Below, one piece after another: positions 19,884 to 28,617 of a stretch of 51,214 nucleotides of DNA. The notes beneath the pieces were generated by a model, which worked only from the letters and a program-made list of their open reading frames with translations, was not told the origin of the DNA and did not search any database. The position numbers were made by a program, and so were the translations under genes. The first letter of the stretch is position 1; each line of letters begins with the position of its first letter. The DNA is from Isotricha intestinalis (Eukaryota; Ciliophora; Litostomatea; Vestibuliferida; Isotrichidae): assembly GCA_023807065.1 (NCBI GenBank), contig JAJJLU010003571.1:1-51214 (forward strand), written 5' to 3'.

Positions 19884-20126
19884 TTAATTTTCATAAAAAA
19901 TGAAAGTCTTATCATTATCTGATTTTTCTCTTTCATAATCAGATCCATAAATACCTTGTGAAAGGTTTTCATCAGAATTAGATTTACTATTTTTTTCCCA
20001 AGACATATAAGAACTAGAATCATCAAATGAAGAGATCATTTGAATTAATGTTTTCCCTTCTTCATTATCTTCACAGTTGAGATTCTGGGAATAATTTGTA
20101 ACTGCAGTGCATGGAGTTTTGTTCAT
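19884..20126 (-). CDS. Small Ser/Asp/Glu-rich protein (tentative)
   Basis: An 80-aa frame starting MNKTPCTAV, with a polar, acidic, Ser-rich body (SSFDDSSSYMSWEKNSKS) and TAA stop. Amino-acid use is balanced rather than hydrophobic or Asn-run-like, which favours real coding over chance. It lies divergently from the ARID gene, 292 bp between starts. A competing frame at 19745-20026 on the same strand is hydrophobic/basic and looks like a shadow. No family recognised. Confidence 0.4.
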   Translation of the reverse strand: MNKTPCTAVTNYSQNLNCEDNEEGKTLIQMISSFDDSSSYMSWEKNSKSNSDENLSQGIYGSDYEREKSDNDKTFIFYEN

Positions 20127-20418
20127 TTATTTTTTAAAGTAATATCTTTTTATTTTTTTGGCTTTTATAATTTTTTATATGTTATGGAAAAATAACATTT
20201 TTGTTCGTTTTACAATTAATTTAGAACTTTTTTTATTTCTTAAAGACGCCGATTCAAATAACATTTTTTATGAGATTGTTTCTCTTCATAAAAAATAAAA
20301 GAATAAAAAAGACATTTATATATAAAAAATAATTATTAACATTACCTTTTCTTCTTCTTAAAAAAAAAAAATATTAAAAATATTTAAAAAATTAATATAA
20401 AATCCAAAAAAAAATAAA

Positions 20419-22389
20419 ATGATAATAATGTCAGAAAATCAAAAAATTTCAGAAGAAGAAGACCAAGAAAAAGCACGTCAATTTAAAGAGGAATTATCAA
20501 AATTTTACAGTTCAAACGTGAGAGAGAATTTTAAATGTCCAATAATAAGTGGAAAGGAATTAAATTTATATAAATTATATAAAGAAGTAACAAATAGAGG
20601 AGGATTTAACGCAGTTTGTGAAACAAAACAATGGAAAGATGTGGTAAGTACATTAGATCTTCCTCCTAGTTGTACAAGTGCAAGTTTCACTGTGAAAAAT
20701 CATTATAATAAATATTTATTAAATTATGAAAAAGCATATATGAAAACTTCACTGAATGTAAATACTAATAATATTAATCAAAGTAATAATAATATAAATG
20801 TTAGTAATAGAAATAATTTAGTTAATAATAATCAATTTAATGGAAATTTTATACAAAATCAAAATCAAGATCAAACTCTTAATCAACCTACTAGAGAACA
20901 AGAAACTAAATATATTAGAAAAAAAATTAATAGACCAGATATTGAGTTAAATTTTTTTTTTAGAAATCCTTTGGGAAAAAATATTAATATGAAAGAAAAA
21001 TTTTATAATAAGAAAATTAAAGTTATTTCTTCTGTTGTTGATATGAAAAAAATTGAATTAGCTTTTGAATCTCATATTACTACTGAAATTTATTGGGCTA
21101 TCAATACTTTATTAATTTTTTCTAGTTTGGTTAATGCTTCTATTTATATTGAAAATCAACCTTATTTAATGGAAAGTATGACCAATTATATTTATTATTG
21201 TGTGAATAATATTAGTGATTTATCTTTCATCATTAATATTATTAAAGGACAAGAAGTTAAAGAACATGAAAGATTAAAAGAAAAATGGAAATTTTCAGTT
21301 CATCATCATAGTAATAATATTAGTAGTCAATCAAGTATATCTTCTTTATATAATAAAGAAAAGAAATTAAATAAAATTAATATTTATAATAATAGTAGAT
21401 TAAGAAATTTTTCTAGAAGTAATAGTGGAACTTCAAGTAGGGTTAATAGTTATCATAATTTAAGTTCAATTGGGAATCATAATAATTCTTTAAATATTAA
21501 TAATCATAATAATCAATTACATCATAATAATACATTATTAAATAAAGGTAATTTCAATTTTATGGATGAAACTAATCATACTGTTTCATTACCTTCATTA
21601 TGTAAAAGAAATAAAGATTTGAAAGAAATTGATGCTTCAAAAGCTCAAATATTAATAAATGAAAATACTGAAAATTGTAATATGGGAGTAAAATATGAAG
21701 AAATGACAGAATATGAGTTGTACGAAAATTTAATATCGTTGATTCAAATAATCAGAAATTTATCTTTTACTACAGCAAATGAAGCTTCAATTTTTAAATC
21801 ATCAAAATTTATGAAAATATTATATTTATTATTTATTCATTCCAATTTAAATGATATAGTATCAAATGCTTTAGATATATTAACAAATATATCTAAACAT
21901 ATTTTAATCCATGAATGTCCATATCCTTCATTATTAATGTATAAATTATTTAAATGTTTAACATCTCCTTTTAAAGAAATGTCAGATCAAGCTTTAGAAT
22001 GTTTTAGAAAATTAACTTTACCTTCTGGAAATGAAGAATATTTTGAAAAAATGCCTGATGAATTTTTAACTGAAATAGTAAATTTATTAATTTCACCTAA
22101 TAATGATATTAGAGATTCTGCTTTGGAAATATTATATTGTTTATCTGATCAATCAATTTTAACTAAAACAAGATTAGGAAAAACTGAAAAATGTATTGAA
22201 AGATTAGTTGGATTAATATGTTCAAATTCTTATGATAGAATAAGTAAATTTGCTGCTTGTGTTTTAAGTAAATTAGCTGAAATTCCTTCTATACTCACAA
22301 TGATTATGCCTTATGAACAAGAACTTTTTGTTGCTGCATCTACTGATGAGTCTATTTCTAAAGTTATATTAGGAATTATTTCTAATTAA
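20419..22389 (+). CDS. ARID-domain protein with armadillo-like repeats, SWI/SNF (RSC9/ARID2-like) subunit
   Basis: A 656-aa protein. The ARID DNA-binding domain spans about residues 20-112: FKCPIISGKELNLYKLY, then NRGGFNAVCETKQWKDV and SFTVKNHYNKYLLNYE, with the conserved helix pattern. An Asn-rich spacer (about 113-165) follows, then a block opening NRPDIELNFFFRNPLGK. The C-terminal half (about 440-656) is helical with repeat-like Leu/Ile spacing (SNALDILTNISKHIL; DSALEILYCLSDQ), fitting the armadillo-like region of RSC9/BAF200. It would be a chromatin-remodelling subunit in the nucleus. The second Met (20428, MSENQKI) is the likelier start, because MIIM looks like leader. No zinc finger or RFX domain is present, unlike animal ARID2. 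Confidence 0.85.
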   Translation: MIIMSENQKISEEEDQEKARQFKEELSKFYSSNVRENFKCPIISGKELNLYKLYKEVTNRGGFNAVCETKQWKDVVSTLDLPPSCTSASFTVKNHYNKYLLNYEKAYMKTSLNVNTNNINQSNNNINVSNRNNLVNNNQFNGNFIQNQNQDQTLNQPTREQETKYIRKKINRPDIELNFFFRNPLGKNINMKEKFYNKKIKVISSVVDMKKIELAFESHITTEIYWAINTLLIFSSLVNASIYIENQPYLMESMTNYIYYCVNNISDLSFIINIIKGQEVKEHERLKEKWKFSVHHHSNNISSQSSISSLYNKEKKLNKINIYNNSRLRNFSRSNSGTSSRVNSYHNLSSIGNHNNSLNINNHNNQLHHNNTLLNKGNFNFMDETNHTVSLPSLCKRNKDLKEIDASKAQILINENTENCNMGVKYEEMTEYELYENLISLIQIIRNLSFTTANEASIFKSSKFMKILYLLFIHSNLNDIVSNALDILTNISKHILIHECPYPSLLMYKLFKCLTSPFKEMSDQALECFRKLTLPSGNEEYFEKMPDEFLTEIVNLLISPNNDIRDSALEILYCLSDQSILTKTRLGKTEKCIERLVGLICSNSYDRISKFAACVLSKLAEIPSILTMIMPYEQELFVAASTDESISKVILGIISN

Positions 22390-22443
22390 ATATTTTTATA
22401 TTAAATTAATTTTTTTTTTATTATTTTTTTTTATAATTATTTT

Positions 22444-22656
22444 ATGGAAAGAAGAAGTGAGTTAACTCCGATCAGAAAAAATTTAGATTTTAATCAATAT
22501 TCAAATCTTTATATTGATAATAAATTAGTTTCTTCTTTTCAACAGGAAAAATTATCTGTTCCAGATTCAAACAATATAAGATTTAGATATATAAAAGAAA
22601 AGTCTGATGGAATTAATAATCACACAAGAGTGCAAATTGAACGATTACAAAATTAA
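22444..22656 (+). CDS. Small basic/polar protein of unknown function (tentative)
   Basis: A 70-aa frame starting MERRSELTPIRKNLDF just 54 bp after the ARID gene stop, on the same strand. Composition is mixed (Arg, Ser, Asp, Gln, Tyr) without runs, which is unusual for chance frames in this DNA. It contains LTPIRK, a possible Cdk-type phosphorylation site. It might be a separate small gene or a 3' exon of the ARID gene, but the TAA of that gene and the lack of a clear acceptor argue for a separate unit. Confidence 0.5.
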   Translation: MERRSELTPIRKNLDFNQYSNLYIDNKLVSSFQQEKLSVPDSNNIRFRYIKEKSDGINNHTRVQIERLQN

Positions 22657-22783
22657 AGCTAAAAAAATAGATATTTTAAATTAAAACTCTATAATCAAAA
22701 ATTTTTCTTATTTATTCACAAAAAAAATAAAAAAAAACAAATATTTATATCTTTATATTATATCTCACAAAAACAAAAAAAAT

Positions 22784-25696
22784 TTATTTATCCCAAGAAT
22801 TCAATAATCTTTCCATTTCAATAAAATCAGGTCTTTTTTCTTCATTAATTTCAAGCATTAAACACAACAAATCAATGAATTTTTCTTTATAATTTTTTTT
22901 CAAAAGATCAAAAATAAAACTTCTAACAAATCTCATATTAAAATAATTTCTAATTTTACATAAATAATTAACATTTAAAGTAGCAGCATATAAAATACAT
23001 AAACCAAGAGAATAAACATCACTTTTAAATAAATTATGTTTAATATCAATTTGATTAGTTTTTAAACCATTATATAATAATGGACTCATATATAATTCAG
23101 TTCCTTTTAAAGTATTTCTATCATTACAAAATAAAATTTGTTTTGCTTCTCCAAAATCTGCAAGTTTATATATTTTATTCTGAAAAACTAATATATTTTG
23201 TGGTTTAATATCTCTATGACTTACTCTTTTTCTTTGTAAAAAAGCTAAAGCTGAACATAATTGTTTTAATATCAAAATTAAATCTTCTTCTTTATACATT
23301 TTCTTTTGAAGAGCATTATTTTTTATTTCTTTTTCCCAATCTGTGGTTCCAACTTCCATTAATATATATATTACATACGTTGTTTTATCTAGTTTATTTT
23401 TATACAATCCTAAAATTTTTATTATGTTTGGATGTATTAATTTATTACAAAGATTATATTCTTTTATTAAATTATTTAATTCTATTTCATCTGATATTAT
23501 TATTTTTTTCATTGAATATAATTTATTATTTAAATCATGTACTAAATATATTTTACCAAAAGTTCCTTGTCCTATTTGAGTTATTATTGTAAAATCATCA
23601 AAATTAAAACCTGATAATATTTCGTTTTTTTGAATTTCATGAGTATTTTTTCTTGAAAAGTTTTCTTTTGTGTTTTCAATATTCATTAAATATTTTTTCT
23701 TATTATAAGATATATCTTCGTTAATTGAAGGAATTTTTAATATTATTTTATTATCAAAGATATTTGTTTGGCTATTATTTATTTTTGATAAATTAATGTT
23801 ATTATTAGGTTTATTATTATTATTTGTTATTTTACGATTAAATAATTGAAATTCTGTTTTTAACGGTTTTTTTTCATCTTTTTCATTATTTATTAAATGT
23901 AATAAATCTTTTATTTTATTTCTTTCATTTTTCATTATTCTATTACTAATTGGATGATAATCATTTTCTTTTTTTACAATTGAATTTAAATGAAAATGTC
24001 TTATCTTTTTTAAATTATTTATTGGATTTTTCTCATCTATTTTATTATAACTTCTTTCTGTGTTTGGATAATTTAATTGAGTATGAAATAACTTTATTTT
24101 ACTTTTATTTAATTCCCTATCTGTTATACTCCTTTCTTTTTCTTTTGATTTTGATTTTTTTCTTTCTGTTATATTTTTTAAATCTAATTTTAAATTTCCT
24201 TTTAATTTTTCATTCATTTGAATTTTAGAAGTTTCTTTGTTGATAATATTATAATCATAATTTTCTTTTTTAATATCTTCTTCTTTTGTTTCATTTTTTT
24301 TATTTTGTAATTTCATTAAATTTTCAGGTTTTATTTTTTTAAGAAAAGGTCCTGGAAAATTTTTCATACTTTTAAATAATTTATCGTGTAATTCACTTAT
24401 ACTTCCAAAAGAAAGAATATTATTACTATTAGCATTATTTCTACTTCTCAAGTTATTATTTTTTGTTGATGAAATAATATCTTCATTGACATCACATTCA
24501 ATAGTTTTACTATTATTATCACAAATAAAAAGATTATTCTTTTTATAAAAACTATTACTTAAGTTTTTACAATGATTAACCATTTTATTTTTCAATTTAT
24601 AATTACGAGGATTATTTTTGATATGAATATTCTCAGAATCAGAAAACTCAAAAGTATTAAATTCAATACATTTAAATTTCATTTTACAAGAAGGGCAAAA
24701 CCAACTAAATTTATCTAAAAATTTCATAATTTTACATTTAGAACAAACAACAATATCATGATTGGATAAAATTCCATGAAATAAAACTCCGTCACATTCA
24801 TTATTATGATAAAAATTAACATTATAAATATCATTTTCTTTAAAGCAACCACATTCCATATATTTAGGTTTTGTAATCTTCTTTTCAACCAAAGCATTTT
24901 TAACAGCTAAATTTAAAACTTTAAATTCAAGAGGGTTAAATATTTTAGCATGAGATTGAAATTCTTTTTTACAAATAATACATTTCCACATAATATCCAA
25001 AGGATTAATTAAAAATTTGCATTTTTTACAAAATAAATTATTGTTTTTTAAAAAGAATTTTGCTCCACATTTTATACAACTCATTTGTTCACAAAACAAT
25101 ACGTTACAATGATATTTTTCCCAAGTTGCAGGAGGTAAAATTTTATCTTTATATGAAATTATAGAAGAATAAAATTCTTCTTTACATTTTTGACAAAACA
25201 TTAAAATTGAATTTTCAAAATAACACTTTTTACAATTTGAACATATGACATATAAAATTTTATTTTTATTATTTTTCTCTGTTACTATTATAAATTTTCC
25301 TTTACATATATGAATTGGAATTTGATTTGAGTTACAATGAGAAAGGAAAATATTTAAGAATGAAATATCTTTTTTATTTTCATTATATTGTTTTAATGTA
25401 TTTAAACATTGATTATGCATTTTCTTATAAATATCGTTATAAAAATTTATTTCTACTTTATTTTTTATTATTTCAAATTCTTTATTATTTAAAATATCTA
25501 TTTTGAAAATATCACTAAATATTATATTCATTCTTTTATAAAATTTATTTAAAAATATTTCTTCTTTTTCTAAAAGTATTTTTTCACAATTATCGATAAA
25601 TTCTTTTTTATATTTTTCATAAATTGAATTGTAATCTAATAATTTTGAAGATCCTTCTTTTAAATTACTTTGTTTTTGTTTAATATTATTGGCCAT
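22784..25696 (-). CDS. Zinc-ribbon-array protein kinase
   Basis: A 970-aa protein with two distinct parts. The N-terminal half (about residues 150-340) holds a string of CxxC pairs (CSNC, CQKC, CIKC, CKKC, CIIC, CSKC, CPSC) suggesting four or more zinc ribbons, with the linking block TWEKYHCNVLFCEQMSC. A Lys/Asn/Ser-rich linker follows (about 350-685). The C-terminal kinase domain (about 695-968) has IGQGTFGKIYLV, the lysine in YSMKKI, HRDIKPQN (about 828), ADFGEAK (about 847) and GTELYMSP in the activation segment, so it should be an active Ser/Thr kinase. The GTELYMSP segment and the CxxC array are, in my recollection, typical of ciliate kinase expansions. Substrate and ligand of the zinc region are unknown. 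No frame breaks. Confidence 0.88.
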   Translation of the reverse strand: MANNIKQKQSNLKEGSSKLLDYNSIYEKYKKEFIDNCEKILLEKEEIFLNKFYKRMNIIFSDIFKIDILNNKEFEIIKNKVEINFYNDIYKKMHNQCLNTLKQYNENKKDISFLNIFLSHCNSNQIPIHICKGKFIIVTEKNNKNKILYVICSNCKKCYFENSILMFCQKCKEEFYSSIISYKDKILPPATWEKYHCNVLFCEQMSCIKCGAKFFLKNNNLFCKKCKFLINPLDIMWKCIICKKEFQSHAKIFNPLEFKVLNLAVKNALVEKKITKPKYMECGCFKENDIYNVNFYHNNECDGVLFHGILSNHDIVVCSKCKIMKFLDKFSWFCPSCKMKFKCIEFNTFEFSDSENIHIKNNPRNYKLKNKMVNHCKNLSNSFYKKNNLFICDNNSKTIECDVNEDIISSTKNNNLRSRNNANSNNILSFGSISELHDKLFKSMKNFPGPFLKKIKPENLMKLQNKKNETKEEDIKKENYDYNIINKETSKIQMNEKLKGNLKLDLKNITERKKSKSKEKERSITDRELNKSKIKLFHTQLNYPNTERSYNKIDEKNPINNLKKIRHFHLNSIVKKENDYHPISNRIMKNERNKIKDLLHLINNEKDEKKPLKTEFQLFNRKITNNNNKPNNNINLSKINNSQTNIFDNKIILKIPSINEDISYNKKKYLMNIENTKENFSRKNTHEIQKNEILSGFNFDDFTIITQIGQGTFGKIYLVHDLNNKLYSMKKIIISDEIELNNLIKEYNLCNKLIHPNIIKILGLYKNKLDKTTYVIYILMEVGTTDWEKEIKNNALQKKMYKEEDLILILKQLCSALAFLQRKRVSHRDIKPQNILVFQNKIYKLADFGEAKQILFCNDRNTLKGTELYMSPLLYNGLKTNQIDIKHNLFKSDVYSLGLCILYAATLNVNYLCKIRNYFNMRFVRSFIFDLLKKNYKEKFIDLLCLMLEINEEKRPDFIEMERLLNSWDK

Positions 25697-25814
25697 TAAA
25701 ACAATTAAAAAAAATAATTAAAAAAAATATTTTTCATAACCAAAATAAATTTTTTTGAATAATTAAAATATTTTTTATACAAATAACGATTTAATATAAT
25801 GCAAAAAATTATAT

Positions 25815-26939
25815 TTAAATAAATTTCACTTTACTAATAATATCTTTTCTTTCTTCAATATTCTTTTTATATTTTTTAGGAATCCAAAATTTAATTTTAG
25901 ATGAATCAACATTAAAAAAAGAAACTTTTTTTTCATCTCCTGAAGTTTCAAATAAATGTTCAATTAATTCTTCTTTTCCTTGAAATTTAGCATAAGAAAT
26001 TTGACATTCCTTATGTTCATTTTTCCATTTTAATCCAGTTAATTTATTATAAAAATCAATAATACATAAAGGATGAATAAAATTAATAAAAGCATATCCT
26101 AAATTTTTTGGATTATTTTTACTCATTGGTAAATAGAATAAATCATAATTTCTAAAATTTATTTTTTCATCAAAACCCATTGTTAAATCTATTTTTTTTA
26201 TTAAATCATCAGCTGTAAATTTTATTGGAACATTCATTATTCTAACTGAAGTTCTTTTATCTTTTCCATTTATTATATCTTCTATTTTAATACAATAAAT
26301 AGAATTATCTTTGTTATTTTCATTAGAATTAGTATTATTATTTTTAATTAAATTATTATTTATTATTCCATTTTTAAATTTATTTATTGTATTTTTTGAA
26401 TTTTTTGTTGATTTTGGAAAAGTTTGACAAGAATTAAAATTATTTTGTGTTAAGTTAATATTACCAAAAATGGGAGTAAATAAATTAGAAGGAATTCTAC
26501 CAATTGGACTCATTATTTCATTAACATTATTATATTTTTTCATTGATTGCCAATTACTTTCTGAAAAATTTGATTCTGCTTTTGTTGAAATTGAACAAGT
26601 TAAAGGTAATGAAAATTTAGGATTAAAACTTCCATATATATTATTGTTTATATAATTCATTGTATTATTTATATTAATTCCTTGACCCATTAAATTATTA
26701 TTAAATGTATTATTTCCTGTATTATTTTCTTCAGGTAATATTATGGATAAATTAGGCTTTTTTGGAGTTGTTTTATTTATAATATTATTATTGTTAAAAG
26801 ATAATTGTTTTAAAAAATTAGGTTTATTTATTCTATTATTTTTTTGAAAAATTAGATTATTTTGTTTATTTTTTAAATCTTCTTTTAATTCACTAATTCT
26901 ATTGTTTTTTTCTTCTTTTTTTTTCCAAATTTCATCCAT
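25815..26939 (-). CDS. Mei2-like RNA-binding protein (C-terminal RRM)
   Basis: A 374-aa frame, Asn-rich for the first 225 residues, then a Mei2-type RRM (about 230-335): TSVRIMNVPIKFTADDLIKK, YDLFYLPM, NLGYAFINFIHP and ISYAKFQGKEELIEHL. This matches the C-terminal RRM of fission-yeast Mei2 and plant Mei2-like proteins, which bind RNA in meiosis and cell-cycle control. The ATG at 26939 (MDEIWKKKEEK) is the annotated start, but the frame stays open upstream for about 25 codons with a coding-like acidic/Ser peptide (SPSDLSNIESESESAPF) after a TTTATAG acceptor-like site at 27002, so a 5' exon is likely. The RRM call is firm; the N terminus is uncertain. Confidence 0.85.
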   Translation of the reverse strand: MDEIWKKKEEKNNRISELKEDLKNKQNNLIFQKNNRINKPNFLKQLSFNNNNIINKTTPKKPNLSIILPEENNTGNNTFNNNLMGQGININNTMNYINNNIYGSFNPKFSLPLTCSISTKAESNFSESNWQSMKKYNNVNEIMSPIGRIPSNLFTPIFGNINLTQNNFNSCQTFPKSTKNSKNTINKFKNGIINNNLIKNNNTNSNENNKDNSIYCIKIEDIINGKDKRTSVRIMNVPIKFTADDLIKKIDLTMGFDEKINFRNYDLFYLPMSKNNPKNLGYAFINFIHPLCIIDFYNKLTGLKWKNEHKECQISYAKFQGKEELIEHLFETSGDEKKVSFFNVDSSKIKFWIPKKYKKNIEERKDIISKVKFI

Positions 26940-27223
26940 AAAAGGAGCTGACTCTGATTCAGATTCTATATTAGATAAATCTGAAGGAGAATTCTCTTCA
27001 GCTATAAATTTAATAAATTATATTTATTCTAACATTTATTTTCATGTATTGTTTTATCAATATCTTTTTTTAATCTATTATTAAATTATTTATTATAATA
27101 TTTTTACTCTTCATAATCTTTACTTGCATTACTTGTTATATTACTTGATTTTGATTTTGCACTTGGATGTTTGTTATTATTTACAATAGATGAATTTGAT
27201 TTTGTAGTTTTTGGTTCAGACAT
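26940..27223 (-). other. Probable 5' exon region of the Mei2-like gene
   Basis: On the minus strand an ATG at 27223 opens MSEPKTTKSNSSIV, and a Ser/Asn/Lys-rich peptide continues in a different frame (KHPSAKSKSSNITSNASKD) to a GTAAAG donor-like site at 27124. An acceptor-like TATAG at 27002 leads in phase into the extension of the Mei2-like frame. The exon reads through only if one A is added near 27180. It is either a one-base assembly error or a chance arrangement. Confidence 0.4.
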
Positions 27224-27399
27224 CTACAAATTAACAATTTTTTATATTTATTAAATTTTATATTTCTTGTTTAAAAATTTTTTTATTCCCTATAAAAGTT
27301 ATAAATTATTTTATTAATAATAAAAAAAGTTAAAAATGAATTTGATAACTTTATATATCAAAAATAATTTGGAAGAAAAAATATATTCCAATTCTAAAA

Positions 27400-28240
27400 A
27401 TGTCTTCAATAAAATAATATTTCACTTTCCCAAAAGAAAATATTGAAATAAACTTTCTTTTTCCTGAAAATGAAATTATTAATGATTGTTTTTATCAAGA
27501 AGAGATTTTATTTTTAATAAAAAATCAAAGTATAATTATTTACCTCAAAAAGAAGATATTAAAGAAGAATTATCATAATCTGTAGAATTATTTGTAAGTT
27601 TATTTGAAGTTCAGTCTATAAGTTTACAATAAAGTATTCTAATATATATATAATAATGAAAAATATGAACAATATCTTTTTTTAAAGAAAATGAAAAAAA
27701 AGATATAATATCAGCTCAAAATTTATATATAATAATTTATCTTCAAATAAAAAAGTAATAGGAAATATAAATATAAATCATGAAATATTAAAAAAAATTT
27801 TTTTCATTTTATAAAAGAAGGAATGGATATTAATTTAAATATAGAAATAGATCATAATTTATCAAATAATTTTAAGTCATAACATTATATATTATGGAGA
27901 AACTCTAAATGATTATGAAAAAGCAATTTATTCATATGGTAAATTGGTGGGTAATTATGATAATGATCAAATTTTCCAAGGAGAAAAAAATCTAATAATT
28001 GTTTTAACCTTAATTTCGAAAAAAAGCCAAATATAAAATAAATTGAAAATATAATAATGATTTTAACTGATGGAATTATTAATGATGATAGAATCAATTC
28101 ATTTTTTAATTGATTATGCACTTTTTATGTTTAAGTATTATATAATTGGTATTGAGAAAGATAATTATAAAGATGTGGGGTTTTAAAATTAAATTCCTCT
28201 TACAGATTGTAATCTTATCAAAAGAAAAAGAAAAAAATAA
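27400..28240 (+). pseudogene. Decayed copine (C2/vWA family) gene
   Basis: Pieces of a copine vWA domain lie in order on the plus strand but in changing frames with stops. FIKEGMDINLNIEIDH (from 27808) corresponds to the start of the domain; then LNDYEKAIYSYGKLVGNYDNDQIF; then NFEKKPNIK and, after a TAA, IENIIMILTDGIINDD (ILTDG at about 28060-28074); then YYIIGIEKDNYKDVG. In intact copines these read F-G-G-x-x-x-x-F-x-x-A-I-D, a Y-x-x-A-I block, ILTDG and IIGVG. I see at least three frame changes and two internal stops, and the C2 domains upstream are not recognisable. Copines bind membranes with calcium; this copy is almost certainly dead unless the sequence is very poor here. Confidence 0.7.
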
Positions 28241-28617
28241 TAAATAACAACATAAAATTAATACTAAGTAAAAAACGTAAATTAGAAGTTCCTTCTATAG
28301 AAATTAAAAAAAGATTGATGGAAAAGTTGTGGAGTTAAAATATACTCATCTAATTTTATTCATTAATAATTACTGAAAATCTTTTCAAAATCTCTATAGG
28401 TTATAAATTTACAGGAAAGAACGAAGAAATATTTTTCATAATTATAATTATATATTTTTCTAAATAGGGTAATGATTTTTTTTATTTATATTTAAAAAGA
28501 ATATTTTTCAATAACTTAAATAATTTTTTTTTTGGTATTAACAACCTTTAATTTTTTGATGAATTAATTAAATATAAAAAAAATATTTTTAAATAATATT
28601 AAAAAAAAATATAAAAT
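28241..28617. other. Spacer upstream of the AMPK gene
   Basis: About 375 bp of A/T-rich sequence. Near 28280-28440 short peptides such as LEVPSIEIKKRLMEKLW appear on the plus strand but are quickly stopped; they may be the tail of the neighbouring dead copine gene or nothing. No regulatory motif can be named. Confidence 0.3.

Noticed and set aside
19745..20026. 93-aa minus-strand frame overlapping the 80-aa frame
   Set aside because: Met/Ile/Leu/Lys-rich with no balanced composition; the overlapping Ser/Asp/Glu-rich frame is the better candidate.
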